This document shows positions 14,045-22,019 of a stretch of DNA of 23,410 bases, piece by piece. Numbering within the stretch: the first letter of the stretch is position 1; the number at the start of each line of letters is the position of its first letter. This stretch comes from JAFGWO01 sp965603295 (lineage in GTDB: Bacteria > BMS3Abin14). Under the pieces are notes generated by a model. That model was given only the letters and a program-made list of their open reading frames with translations. It had not been told where the DNA came from and searched no databases. Location: NCBI GenBank assembly GCA_965603295.1, contig CBFDCL010000031.1, forward strand, positions 1 through 23,410, in the 5' to 3' direction. The translations under genes and the position numbers were made by a program.

Positions 14045-15193
14045 TTGAGTAAAAAGGCCGGACAATTGAAACGGACGTTCCTGACCTTCACTCTCATTTT
14101 CACTGTAACTCTGGCCTTGCCCCTCGGCCAGCATCCGGTGAAAGCCGATGGCCCTGTCCGGGTGAAGCTTTCCCGTAAGGCCATCGAAGGAAAGTGGATG
14201 GCAAGGATCCAGATGTTCCTCGACCGGGGAACGATCCCCCTGGTAGACCTTCTTTCGTTTCTGCCCAGGGAGAAGACCCGGAAGGTGCTTTGCCACACTA
14301 ACAGGGTCATGGACGAGACAGGGGTGGCCCTCATATCGTTTGCCGGGTACGAGGCTTCCGGAGATGCCGATTCCCTTGGATACCGTTGGGGTTACTTCAT
14401 CCACGAGGTTGTCAACGAATATCCGGACCGTTTTATCCTCACTACCAACAAGGGGGGCAATGGCAACTGGTGGAAGGAAAAGGGGGGTAAGCCGCGCCAT
14501 TTTATCGATCAGCTCGAAGCTCAGGTCCGGGGGGGAGACTACCCGTTCATCGGGCAGATCGAGTTCAGGCACTACATGTCCACCGCCCAATGCAAGGCCG
14601 GCAGGACGCACCGGGAAATCGATATCCCCATAAACGGGAAAAACGGGCACAGGGTGTTTCGTCTTTCGGCCCAAACGGGCATCCCTTTTTCCATTCACCT
14701 GGAACCCGAGGATGAACCGATCAGTGCTTTGGAAGAGATGCTCGGGAAATATCCGGAGGCCAGGGTCATCTGGACCCATTTCGGTCAGATACGACAGCCG
14801 GACAAGGAGAAGCGATTCGGGCCTGAAATGGTAGTCCGGCTTCTGGATACGTTTCCGAACCTTTACTTTGATATCTCCACGGGGGAGCCCGGAAGAAGGT
14901 ACGAGTGTGGGCAGGATGTGCTGGACACCGTCATCTGGAAGACGACGGCGAGGGAAAAGCAGGCAAATACCTTGAAGCCGGCCTACAAAAAGATCCTCGA
15001 AAGGTTCAGTGACCGGTTTGTCGTGGGGTTCGATTTCGGCCCTCCCAATCGCCAGAATGAACCGTACCTTCGCCAGCGTATTGAAAACGCCCGCCTCATC
15101 ATAAGAGACCTGTCAGAAGAGGCTAGGCACAATATCAGCTACCGCAACGCTTGGTTTCTCCTCACGGGCCGTCCGTGGCAGGAAAAACCGTGA
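14045..15193 (+). CDS. Exported Amidohydro_2-like protein lacking the N-terminal HxH motif
   Basis: I place the start at TTG 14045, after AAGGA at the stop of the flavoprotein gene; the same frame runs back to 13862 inside that gene, but the extension looks like overlap. The product has 382 residues and a signal-like segment (basic KRT, then hydrophobic 12-27, cleavage near KADG). The rest resembles a metal-dependent TIM-barrel amidohydrolase: PFIGQIEFRHY (about 167-177), SIHLEPED with His218, VIWTHFG with His245, and VVGFDFGP with Asp330. The usual N-terminal D-x-H-x-H is not present (the region reads PLVDLLSF), so a binuclear site is unlikely to be complete. It shares its arrangement with the protein at 16488-17441. 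The substrate is unknown, and it may bind rather than hydrolyse. Confidence 0.75.
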   Translation: MSKKAGQLKRTFLTFTLIFTVTLALPLGQHPVKADGPVRVKLSRKAIEGKWMARIQMFLDRGTIPLVDLLSFLPREKTRKVLCHTNRVMDETGVALISFAGYEASGDADSLGYRWGYFIHEVVNEYPDRFILTTNKGGNGNWWKEKGGKPRHFIDQLEAQVRGGDYPFIGQIEFRHYMSTAQCKAGRTHREIDIPINGKNGHRVFRLSAQTGIPFSIHLEPEDEPISALEEMLGKYPEARVIWTHFGQIRQPDKEKRFGPEMVVRLLDTFPNLYFDISTGEPGRRYECGQDVLDTVIWKTTAREKQANTLKPAYKKILERFSDRFVVGFDFGPPNRQNEPYLRQRIENARLIIRDLSEEARHNISYRNAWFLLTGRPWQEKP

Positions 15194-15432
15194 GGGCCGG
15201 ATCCTAAGACCTCCTCTTGGAAGTGTCCTGTTTCCCGGGTCTGTTCTGGTGGTTTTTCGGAACAAAATCTTCCTTTTTTCTTCCCGGTTCCATTTTCCGT
15301 CTGCCGGTGGATGGCTTTTCTTGAACACTTACACTCTTGCCGCTAAACTTAACCTGTTGGATGGGAGATTAATTCAGATATTTGGGAATCGGATTTTCAC
15401 AGAGGCGGTTTTTTCCGTTCCGGGGGTGTTCC

Positions 15433-16347
15433 ATGAAGAAAACGGAAGTTTTTGCGTTGATCCTGGTGGTGCTGGCTTTTGGATTGGTTTACCTGTTCTC
15501 GTGCGGCGGCGGGGGCAGCCGCAGCCTTGTCGGGGACGTCAATTTCGAAATCGGTGACCTGGGACAGGATATCATGCTTTCGGCTTCCGAAATCTGGTCC
15601 GTGATATTCACGGTCACCTACGACCCAGGCTCCTCTGGAGGACCTTTCGGTGCACTCGGGATAAACTTTCAGGACAACCTTTCCGGGATCACCTTTTCAC
15701 CTCAGGCTGGGGCGCTTTCAGAGGGGATAGTGCCGCTGAATGGGGACACCGGGCAGCTGTGGCTGCGTATCGACCGTGCGGAGGCCTTCAGCACGGTGTG
15801 TACGTCTGAAGAGGTCTACGGTCCGTTCGAGATAACCCTCGATGCTGCATCCCAACCGTCATCCGTTTTACCCGCAACCGCCCAAGCCACGCAAACCACC
15901 ATGGACATCATCAACCTCGGCGCGTATTCGGTCTGCGTGCAGGTCGTCTCCCCCGTCGATGCTGAGGTTGACCTGAATAATATCGGATTCCAGATCGCCG
16001 AATGCGGCGAAGACCCTGCTGATATCGATGGTACCTGGACCGGACCTTTTATATGCGAGACAAATTGCGGTGGTATGGCTGGCACCATAGAGGACTACGT
16101 GACTCTCACGATCACTCAGGATTCGGGCAACCCATGCCTGGCGACCTATGAGGACTCCGTCGCCTATTACGAGGGTAATGTGTGTGGCAACCGTTTCAGT
16201 TTCAAGGGTGGCAGCGCCAATTCCAGTGAAAGCGGCACCTTCATTATGAACCCGAATGGGTACGAGGCCACGAAAACATCGACGTACAGAAACTATTCAG
16301 GTGATTGCACGGGCACCTGTTCCGATATCCTGGAAAGGGTGTATTGA
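15433..16347 (+). CDS. Lipoprotein of unknown function, Cys-rich
   Basis: The ATG at 15433 gives 304 residues with a good lipoprotein signal: MKKTE, a hydrophobic core 6-22, and lipobox LFS-Cys24 followed by GGGGS. The same frame opens 17 codons earlier but then lacks a signal peptide. The first half has strand-like segments (IWSVIFTVTYDPG, INFQDNLSGITFSP, LWLRIDRAEAF) that suggest an Ig-like or cohesin-like beta sandwich. The second half contains IDGTWTGPFICETNCGGM and later GNVCGNRFSFKGGS, which resembles a lipocalin-like or 'DGTWSG' barrel module. Several cysteines after residue 130 could form disulfides once exported. I do not recognise a family. It lies between the two exported amidohydrolase-like genes. 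Confidence 0.8.
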   Translation: MKKTEVFALILVVLAFGLVYLFSCGGGGSRSLVGDVNFEIGDLGQDIMLSASEIWSVIFTVTYDPGSSGGPFGALGINFQDNLSGITFSPQAGALSEGIVPLNGDTGQLWLRIDRAEAFSTVCTSEEVYGPFEITLDAASQPSSVLPATAQATQTTMDIINLGAYSVCVQVVSPVDAEVDLNNIGFQIAECGEDPADIDGTWTGPFICETNCGGMAGTIEDYVTLTITQDSGNPCLATYEDSVAYYEGNVCGNRFSFKGGSANSSESGTFIMNPNGYEATKTSTYRNYSGDCTGTCSDILERVY

Positions 16348-16436
16348 GGGTAAAAGGGTAAATCCGGCAGAAGGTTCCTCGGTTCAAAGTGCTTTGCTAC
16401 TGAAAGTGTCCGTTTCCACGTTGAACGTGTCTCACT

Positions 16437-16449
16437 GTGTTCTGACACC
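16437..16449 (+). repeat. CTCTGACACC motif, copy 8
   Basis: GTGTTCTGACACC, one mismatch. GTGTC at 16427-16431 can pair with GACAC at 16444-16448. An ATG at 16452 directly behind the motif is in frame with the next gene but is an unlikely start because the motif occupies its upstream region. Confidence 0.65.
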
Positions 16450-16487
16450 GGATGAACCACGCGTTGGGCCCAAGGGGGAAACCCGTG

Positions 16488-17441
16488 ATGACGATCCGCA
16501 ACTGGATATTCCTGATCTTGCTGTCGGCTGGTCTGGTATTTGTCCCTTTTTTGGCTTCTGGTGACGGAACGATCCCCATCATCGACGCTCACAGCCAGTA
16601 CGATCAGGAGATCTCTTTAAGGGAGATCCTTGATCTGATGGACCAGGCAGGGGTCAGCAGGGTCCTCCTGGCCCAGCGCGGAAAGGTCAAACCGAAGCAG
16701 CTCCTGTCCTTTGCCTCCCGCCACCCCGACCGCATTACTCCGGCTGTCAGGACCAAGGGGGGACCGTATATTAAAGGAAGCCCCAGGGAGTTTGATAACT
16801 ACCTGGACAAGCAGATAAATCAGGGGGGATTCGGAGCCATGGCCGAAGTCCTTATCTGGCACGCGGAAAAGTACCACCACACGAAAAGCGCTCCTGTTGC
16901 TCCCAAGGTGGTTTCTTCTCCTGCCAGCCCGAATGTGAGGGTTGCCCTGAACAAGGTTGTCACAAAAGGGTGGCCCTTCATCGCTCACATCGAGTTTGCC
17001 GCCATCGGGCCCGAGAGAGAGCGGTTCATGTCCGAATTCGAATCTCTTTTAAAAGAGTATCCGGAACACCCCTTCGTGCTGATCCACATGGGGGAGCTCG
17101 AAACGGATGAAGTCGGCATGCTCATAAAGAATTACGGGAACATCCATTTCTTAATGGCCAAGTGCAACCCCATTGCCATCAAAAAATCCACCCAGCCGCT
17201 GGTCAACCTGTTTAAAGGGAACCGATTAGCCCCCAGGTGGAAAGATCTGATTACCACGCATCCCGACCGGTTCATCCTCGGTTTCGATAACGTGTGGGTA
17301 TGGCATTGGAAAAAGACCTACGTCCGGCAGGTCCAACTCTGGAGGAAGGTGTTGAAGGATCTGCCCGGGGATGTGGCCCACCTGGTTGCCCATGGAAACG
17401 CCGAGAGGCTTTGGGGCCTTCCGGGCGAACTTTGGAAGTAG
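16488..17441 (+). CDS. Exported Amidohydro_2-family protein
   Basis: ATG 16488 follows AAGGGGGAAA and starts a clear signal peptide (TIRNW, hydrophobic 7-23, cleavage near LASG); an in-frame ATG at 16452 is less likely. The 317-residue product has Amidohydro_2 landmarks: IIDAHSQYD (31-39), IAHIEF (166-171), VLIHMGELE (about 197-205), FILGFDNVW with Asp267, and a closing AHGNAERLWGL (about 301-311), typical of the family's last helix. The first metal motif is HxQ instead of HxH, so one ligand is changed. The family includes hydrolases and decarboxylases acting on many small molecules. Export from the cytoplasm is unusual for it. It resembles the protein at 14045-15193 but keeps more of the motifs. 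Confidence 0.82.
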   Translation: MTIRNWIFLILLSAGLVFVPFLASGDGTIPIIDAHSQYDQEISLREILDLMDQAGVSRVLLAQRGKVKPKQLLSFASRHPDRITPAVRTKGGPYIKGSPREFDNYLDKQINQGGFGAMAEVLIWHAEKYHHTKSAPVAPKVVSSPASPNVRVALNKVVTKGWPFIAHIEFAAIGPERERFMSEFESLLKEYPEHPFVLIHMGELETDEVGMLIKNYGNIHFLMAKCNPIAIKKSTQPLVNLFKGNRLAPRWKDLITTHPDRFILGFDNVWVWHWKKTYVRQVQLWRKVLKDLPGDVAHLVAHGNAERLWGLPGELWK

Positions 17442-17470
17442 TTGTTTCTTTTGAAAGTTTGGTGCCCGTA

Positions 17471-17518
17471 GTTTTCCAGGGGATTACAGACAGGAAGTAC
17501 TCTTCCTTGCGGGAAAAC
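17471..17518. terminator. Two-tier inverted repeat between convergent genes
   Basis: The outer arms GTTTTCC (17471-17477) and GGAAAAC (17512-17518) enclose an inner hairpin AGGAAG-TACT-CTTCCT (17492-17507). It lies in the 100-bp gap where the amidohydrolase and glycosyltransferase genes meet end to end. No T-tract follows, so termination is an inference from position and structure. Confidence 0.35.
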
Positions 17519-17541
17519 CACCAGATCCTGGAACCTGTGGC

Positions 17542-18612
17542 TCATCCCCCGGGTGGCGTTTCAAGCAGCTTCCGGTATATCCGAAGGTATTCTTCCACCA
17601 CCGCATCGCTCCGATAGGCGGTATCCAGGGATCTTGATCCCTCCATAACGAGATTTGCGGACTCTTCGGGGCGGCCTAACAACCGTTCGATTCCAAGCGC
17701 CATGGCCCTCGCATCCTTGTGCGGAACAAGAACGCCGTTACTATGGTCCCGGATCAACTCCACTGCGCCCTGGCTGGCGGTGGAGAGGACAGGGACCCCA
17801 TGATTCCAAGCCTCCAGGATGACGTTCCCCAGCGGTTCATGGTGGGAAGGACAAACGAACAGGTCTCCCATTTCATAATAAGGGCCGGGGTTGTCCTGCC
17901 ATCCGGACCAGTGAACCCTTTCCTGAACCCGGAGCTTTTCGGACAGGGTTTTCAGGCTCTTTTCCATATCCCCCGCCCCCACCAGGACGAGGTGGACAGG
18001 CCGTCCCCCGATCCCTAGGGGGACCAGGGAGAACGCTTCGAGAAGGAGGTCGAACCCCTTTTTCTCCACGAAACGCCCTGCACTTACGATCACGGGGGCA
18101 TCGTCGGGGATCCCGAGTTCCCGGTGGATTTCGAGGAGGGTTTCTTCCGGTGCCGGCGGTTCGGGATCGACGAAGTTCCGGATGTAAAAGACCCTGTCCT
18201 CCGGGAAACCGTTTTTCACGAGGTAATCGCGGATCTCCCGCGTGTTCCCCACCCAGGCATCGGCGTGCCGGTAGCCTGCCAGTTTGTAAAACCCCCCAAG
18301 ACGGGCCAGGTGGACCATCGGGCTGCTCCCCGGGATTCTAGTCAGCCTGGTGGCCCTGCCCATATAGGTCTGAACAATCTGGGGTTGGATTGACCTTAAA
18401 GCCTTCGTGATGAGGAAGCGGGAAAAGGGGTCCCTGACGTTGACCATGGGGACAGCGTGCAGCGGCATCTCGCCGGCCAGTTCTCGGGCGACGTAGCTGC
18501 CGGTGCGGGCGATGATAGACACGTCTGCCTCCATGTCGGCCAGACTGCGAACGAGCCTGATGAAGAAACGCTCGGCCCCTCCGGAATGACGGCTGCCGAT
18601 GATGTGGACCAT
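17542..18612 (-). CDS. Glycosyltransferase, GT4 family
   Basis: From ATG 18612 the protein has 356 residues and opens with MVHIIGSRHSGGAERF, the classic GT4 start with the Gly-Gly-x-Glu loop. The frame extends 33 codons further to a TTG at 18711, but that extension has no ribosome site and is not part of the fold. The C-terminal Rossmann half has VSAGRFVEKKGFDLLLEA (about 176-193), LVGAGDME (about 210-217) and the retaining EX7E pair, Glu259 and Glu267 (HEPLGNVILEAW), which bind the nucleotide sugar. GT4 enzymes build lipopolysaccharide, capsule or glycolipids at the cytoplasmic face. No other surface-sugar genes lie nearby, so the acceptor is unknown. Confidence 0.9.
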   Translation of the reverse strand: MVHIIGSRHSGGAERFFIRLVRSLADMEADVSIIARTGSYVARELAGEMPLHAVPMVNVRDPFSRFLITKALRSIQPQIVQTYMGRATRLTRIPGSSPMVHLARLGGFYKLAGYRHADAWVGNTREIRDYLVKNGFPEDRVFYIRNFVDPEPPAPEETLLEIHRELGIPDDAPVIVSAGRFVEKKGFDLLLEAFSLVPLGIGGRPVHLVLVGAGDMEKSLKTLSEKLRVQERVHWSGWQDNPGPYYEMGDLFVCPSHHEPLGNVILEAWNHGVPVLSTASQGAVELIRDHSNGVLVPHKDARAMALGIERLLGRPEESANLVMEGSRSLDTAYRSDAVVEEYLRIYRKLLETPPGG

Positions 18613-18713
18613 CCTTAATTTTTCCAGGAAACGCCTCCCTTTCTGAACTTTCCGCGAACCCCGGGGCCATAGTAGATGAAAAAGCACCACCGTGGCAAAC
18701 CTGAGGTCCAAAA

Positions 18714-18725
18714 GAGTCTGCCACC
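18714..18725 (+). repeat. CTCTGACACC motif, copy 9 (degenerate)
   Basis: GAGTCTGCCACC, two to three mismatches, followed by GGAGG. Less certain than the other copies. Confidence 0.4.
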
Positions 18726-18741
18726 GGAGGAATCCGTTTTC

Positions 18742-18770
18742 ACGTTAAACATTAAATGTTAAACGTTGAA
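18742..18770. repeat. GTTAAAC word tract, partly palindromic
   Basis: CGTTAAACATTAAATG is followed by TTAAACGTTGAAC. The words recall the CGTTGGAC tract near 20301 and the CACGTTGAACG stretch near 16417. Confidence 0.6.
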
Positions 18771-18780
18771 CCTATTTCAC

Positions 18781-18795
18781 GGTGCTCTGACACCG
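18781..18795 (+). repeat. CTCTGACACC motif, copy 10, best mini-hairpin
   Basis: CGGTG-CTCTGA-CACCG (18780-18795) is a full consensus match whose arms are perfectly complementary over five bases with a six-base loop. Confidence 0.75.
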
Positions 18796-18857
18796 AAAGG
18801 ATTCCTTTGAAATGGACCCCGGTGGCACTATGGCCACCAGGACATCCAAACGAAAAA

Positions 18858-18871
18858 ATTGCTCTGATACC
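18858..18871 (+). repeat. CTCTGACACC motif, copy 11
   Basis: ATTGCTCTGATACC, one change in CTGACACC, followed by GCGG. Confidence 0.6.
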
Positions 18872-18981
18872 GCGGATCCACCGGAAAAATCGGCTGTTCC
18901 CGCTGTCCGGAATCGGGGATCAAACCTGACAATTGTTGATTGTCCGTAGCGAAGAGCTGTTTTTCCGTGTAATCTTCCGCG

Positions 18982-20139
18982 ATGTTTACCATCCCCAAAG
19001 TACCTGATCGACAGCGATCCATGCTCCGATTCCTCCTGGTCCTCTCCGTGGCCTCCATGGTGGGGCTGCAGGGTTGGCGTACCCTTTTTAACAACTTTGC
19101 AGTGGAGTGGGCCCACCTGGACGGCAACCACATCGGCGTGATCCAGTCCGTCCGGGAGATCCCGGGGTTCTTGGCCCTTCTCGCGGTCTGGGCGATGCTG
19201 CTTATCAAGGAACACCACCTGTCGGCCCTGTCCATCATGGTCCTGGGTATCGGGGTCGCGGTCACCGGTTTTTTCCCGAGCTTCGCGGGTCTGGCGGCCA
19301 CCACCCTCCTTTTGAGCTTTGGTTTTCACTATTACGAGACGACCAACCAGTCCCTGACCCTCCAGTACTTCGATTCAAAGACCGCCCCCCTGGTCCTCGG
19401 TTTCATACGAAGCCTTTCGGCGGCCACGAACATCGCCGTGGGGGTCTTGATATACCTCATGAGCTGGTACCTGGATTACCGGATGATGTTCATCGTGGTG
19501 GGGGTCCTTGTTGCTGGGGTCGGGATCTGGGGACTGAAACAGAACCCGGTAGATCATGAGTTAGAACCGCAGCAAAGGCGTATGGTCTTTAAATGGAAGT
19601 ACCGGCTCTTCTATTTCCTCACCTTTATGGCGGGGGCCCGAAGGCAGATTTTTATCGCCTTTGCAGTGTTCCTCCTCGTCAAAGTGTTCTCGTTCAGTAT
19701 CAAGGAGGTCACTTTTCTCTTCGTCCTGAACAACGTCATCGGGTACTTCATTTCCCCCCTGGTGGGGAGAGCCATCGTCCGGTTCGGGGAACGCAGGGTC
19801 CTCACCCTGGAATATGCCGCCATGGTGTTTATCTTCCTGGCCTATGCCCTAACGCAGTCCCGTTGGGTGGCGGCAAGCCTGTACATCATGGACAACCTGT
19901 TTTACAATTTTTCCATTGCCATCCGGACCTATTTCCAGAAGGTGGCCGACCGCAAGGACATCGCCTCGAGCATGGCGATGGGGTTCACCATCAACCACAC
20001 GGCGGCGGTCCTGCTCCCTGTGATCGGAGGGGTGCTCTGGATGGTGGACTACCGGATTCCGTTTATCGCGGCTTCGGTACTTTCATTGATCTCCCTGGTT
20101 GCCGTGCAGAGGATACCGGGAAAAACGGTTGAGAACTAA
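18982..20139 (+). CDS. MFS transporter
   Basis: The 385-residue protein is hydrophobic throughout, with about twelve membrane segments split by a basic cytoplasmic loop (about 188-208, EPQQRRMVFKWKYR). GRAIVRFGERRVLTLEY (about 260-276) matches the MFS loop between helices 8 and 9, the second-half counterpart of the A-motif. The corresponding loop in the first half is poorly conserved. ATG 18982 has no clear ribosome site; ATG 19021 (13 residues later, just before helix 1) is equally plausible. Nothing in the neighbourhood points to a substrate, and I do not recognise a subfamily. Confidence 0.85.
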   Translation: MFTIPKVPDRQRSMLRFLLVLSVASMVGLQGWRTLFNNFAVEWAHLDGNHIGVIQSVREIPGFLALLAVWAMLLIKEHHLSALSIMVLGIGVAVTGFFPSFAGLAATTLLLSFGFHYYETTNQSLTLQYFDSKTAPLVLGFIRSLSAATNIAVGVLIYLMSWYLDYRMMFIVVGVLVAGVGIWGLKQNPVDHELEPQQRRMVFKWKYRLFYFLTFMAGARRQIFIAFAVFLLVKVFSFSIKEVTFLFVLNNVIGYFISPLVGRAIVRFGERRVLTLEYAAMVFIFLAYALTQSRWVAASLYIMDNLFYNFSIAIRTYFQKVADRKDIASSMAMGFTINHTAAVLLPVIGGVLWMVDYRIPFIAASVLSLISLVAVQRIPGKTVEN

Positions 20140-20140
20140 A

Positions 20141-20200
20141 GGTTTGAGAGTTTGAATGTTTGAGAGTTTGAAAGTTGAGTTTTGACGTTTACAGTTTGAC
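20141..20200 (+). repeat. GTTTGAA-type word repeat, copy 2
   Basis: It begins two bases after the MFS stop codon and repeats TTTGAGAGTTTGAATG-like words, then GAGTTTTGACGTTTACAG. It is nearly identical to 1443-1482 over about 36 bases. Confidence 0.7.
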
Positions 20201-20228
20201 ATTGTGGCCTGAGGCATGTCGATCTTGA

Positions 20229-20330
20229 CTTCAAATCTCAAACGGCAAGCTTCAAATACATGCTTTTCCCCTCTGCACCCTGCGTTTGGCACTGTTTTTT
20301 CGTTGGACGTTAGACGTTGGACCTTGAACT
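20229..20330. repeat. CAAAT / CGTTGGAC word tract overlapping a gene end
   Basis: CTTCAAATCTCAAACGGC and AGCTTCAAATAC are followed by CGTTGGACGTTAGACGTTGG (20301-20320) and ACCTTGAAC. The last part encodes the final residues and stop of the minus-strand HD gene. Confidence 0.55.
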
Positions 20331-20786
20331 TATCTTTTGCAGGATCTTTTTCGCAGCTTTGGTCCCGAAATACTTGGGTCTCGGCCTTGTGCCGACCCTC
20401 GGCAGATCCAGCCGGTCCGCATCCCAGCAGACCTGGATTGTGGGGTCATGATGGACGTAACCCTTCGTGTGGTCACGGATGGCGGTGAGGAGAAGGTCGA
20501 AGCCTCTGTCTTCCAGCCTGAAGAACAGGCCGTGCAGGTCCTTGGCAAATACAGCGGCCCGAGGCCCATGCTCCGGGTCTCGGCTGTCGTTTAAACGGCA
20601 GCTGTCGTGAAGGAGGGAAAACAGCTCCACAACCCCCTGATTGGCCTCGTTTTCCCTGGCCAGCACCAACCCGGTTTCGCGCACCCTTTCCCAGTGGTCC
20701 CATCCGTGGATGCCGTTCCAGTCAAGGGCGTACTGCTCCCCGATCGCTTGAAAGAGTCCTTCCCTGTGAAAGATAGTTGTCTGCAT
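20310..20786 (-). CDS. Small HD-domain phosphohydrolase-like protein
   Basis: The 158-residue protein has the HD-superfamily metal-binding order: GIHGWDHWERV with His27 and His31, LLHDSCRLND with the His60-Asp61 pair, RDHTKGYVHHDP with His106 and His112-113, and CWDADRLDLPRVG with Asp122/Asp124. The spacing matches short stand-alone HD proteins that hydrolyse nucleotides or other phosphoesters with divalent metal. The ATG at 20786 is preceded by AGGGAGA about 15 bases upstream. The last residues (SRSNV) and stop lie in a CGTTGGAC word tract, so the original C-terminus may have been replaced. It converges with the MFS gene. Confidence 0.82.
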   Translation of the reverse strand: MQTTIFHREGLFQAIGEQYALDWNGIHGWDHWERVRETGLVLARENEANQGVVELFSLLHDSCRLNDSRDPEHGPRAAVFAKDLHGLFFRLEDRGFDLLLTAIRDHTKGYVHHDPTIQVCWDADRLDLPRVGTRPRPKYFGTKAAKKILQKISSRSNV

Positions 20787-20898
20787 GATTTTCAGAAAAA
20801 TCTCCCTACCGGCTTTCCCGGCCCGTCCTGGCGGCCCTGTTCATTTGAAAACGTGCTGATGATAACATTTCAGAGACCTCTTTGTTATAATCCTAAAA

Positions 20899-20911
20899 GT
20901 GCTCTGACACC
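20899..20911 (+). repeat. CTCTGACACC motif, copy 12
   Basis: Full consensus GTGCTCTGACACC preceded by TAAAA, in the divergent gap between the HD and HIT genes. Confidence 0.75.
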
Positions 20912-21006
20912 CGCAACAATAAACAGGACGGAGAAGGCATGATCCACGTGAATGCGGGCCTTCTTCCTCATTGATCCGGTCTTCTGTATCAGAGGGGAAT
21001 CCGGGA

Positions 21007-21393
21007 ATGACCGAAAAAGCCTGCCCTTTTTGCAACATGGATCCTGGCCGCCTGGTTTCCGAATCGGAGTTCACGGTGACCATCCGCGACGGGTTCCCGG
21101 TCTCTGAAGGGCACACGCTGATCATCCCGAAACGCCACGTTCCGTCTTTTTTCGATCTGGAAAGTGTTGAAAAGACGGCGGTATTTCAGGCCCTTGATGT
21201 AGCGAAACAGGCTCTGGACCGTGAATTTTCCCCGGCCGGGTATAATGTCGGGATCAACGACGGCCGATGGGCGGGGCAGACGATCCCCCACCTCCATGTC
21301 CACTTGATTCCCCGATACGAGGGGGATGCTTTAGAACCAAGGGGAGGGGTGAGGTGGATCTTCCCCGACAAGGCGAGGTACTGGGAAGAATAG
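21007..21393 (+). CDS. HIT-family protein (histidine triad nucleotide hydrolase)
   Basis: ATG 21007 follows GAGGGGAATCC; an upstream in-frame ATG (20971) has no site. The 128-residue protein carries the histidine triad IPHLHVHLIPRYEGD with His95, His97 and His99, the catalytic signature of HIT hydrolases that cleave nucleoside phosphoramidates or dinucleoside polyphosphates. The N-terminal CPFC pair (Cys6, Cys9) is common in bacterial HIT proteins; further ligands are needed for zinc and I see none clearly. SEGHTLIIPKRHVPSFFDL (about 33-51) is the conserved middle region. Length and motif order are standard. It is probably monocistronic. Confidence 0.93.
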   Translation: MTEKACPFCNMDPGRLVSESEFTVTIRDGFPVSEGHTLIIPKRHVPSFFDLESVEKTAVFQALDVAKQALDREFSPAGYNVGINDGRWAGQTIPHLHVHLIPRYEGDALEPRGGVRWIFPDKARYWEE

Positions 21394-21401
21394 GGCCTTT
21401 C

Positions 21402-21414
21402 GGTCTCTGACACC
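21402..21414 (+). repeat. CTCTGACACC motif, copy 13
   Basis: GGTCTCTGACACC; CGGT and ACCG on either side pair as a four-base stem. It lies 9 bases after the HIT stop codon. Confidence 0.7.
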
Positions 21415-21489
21415 GGAAGTCCTTTTCCCTGGAAACCTCTTGTGCCTGTCGGTTACAAACCAGCATAAGCTCTGCAGGAGGAGAAAAAT

Positions 21490-22008
21490 ATGGATTGGTT
21501 GACGGAGGTCCGATGGTCCCCCTATCTGGTGGGCATCGGTATTGGCGTTCTGAGCTGGTTTACCCTCCTGGTGTCCGGGCACCCTATCGGATGCTCCACT
21601 GCCTTTGCACGCAGCGCGGGGATGATTGAAAAGCTCTGGCGCCGCAACGAAGTTGAGAAAAAACTTTATTACCAGGAATTTGTACCGACAGTGGACTGGC
21701 AGTGGATGCTGGTTGCGGGAATGGTCATCGGAGCTTTTCTTGCTTCCATCCTTTCGGGAGATTTTCAGTGGCAGTGGCTCCCTTACCGTTGGGAGGCCGC
21801 TTTCGGTGCCGGTCGGATGACGCGGATAATCGTGGCTCTGTTCGGCGGGGTCCTGCTGGGTTTCGGCTCCCGTTGGGGAGACGGGTGCACCGGCGGACAC
21901 GGGATCAGCGGCACGATGCAGCTGGCGGTTTCAAGCTGGATCTCCGTTATCTGCTTTTTTATCAGTGGTGTTCTGGTGGCCAAGATCATTTTTGGCTTCA
22001 TGGTTTAA
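21490..22008 (+). CDS. YeeE/YedE-family membrane protein, N-terminal half
   Basis: This 172-residue protein has about four membrane segments and matches the first half of YeeE/YedE (DUF395/TsuA-type) transporters. HPIGCSTAFARSAG with Cys35 and DGCTGGHGISG with Cys133 are the hallmark cysteine motifs; in the thiosulfate channel TsuA such cysteines relay the sulfur anion. A strong ribosome site (GGAGGAGAAAA) precedes the ATG. The second half is encoded by the next gene, 11 bp downstream, and the two probably form one functional unit. In single-chain YeeE both halves are fused, so this is a split version. The substrate could be thiosulfate or another sulfur or selenium species. Confidence 0.88.
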   Translation: MDWLTEVRWSPYLVGIGIGVLSWFTLLVSGHPIGCSTAFARSAGMIEKLWRRNEVEKKLYYQEFVPTVDWQWMLVAGMVIGAFLASILSGDFQWQWLPYRWEAAFGAGRMTRIIVALFGGVLLGFGSRWGDGCTGGHGISGTMQLAVSSWISVICFFISGVLVAKIIFGFMV

Positions 22009-22019
22009 AGGAAGTGAAA

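Larger units (their letters stand above)
18613..18981. other. 369-bp divergent spacer with three motif copies
   Basis: This is the divergent region between the glycosyltransferase and MFS genes. It contains motif copies at 18714, 18782 and 18858 and an AT-rich word tract at 18742-18770. Part of it (18613-18711) could encode an N-terminal extension of the glycosyltransferase if a TTG start is used. I see no clear promoter boxes. Confidence 0.5.

Noticed and set aside
13633..14779. Long minus-strand frames opposite the flavoprotein and first amidohydrolase
   Set aside because: They cross two well-supported plus-strand genes and show no domain signature.
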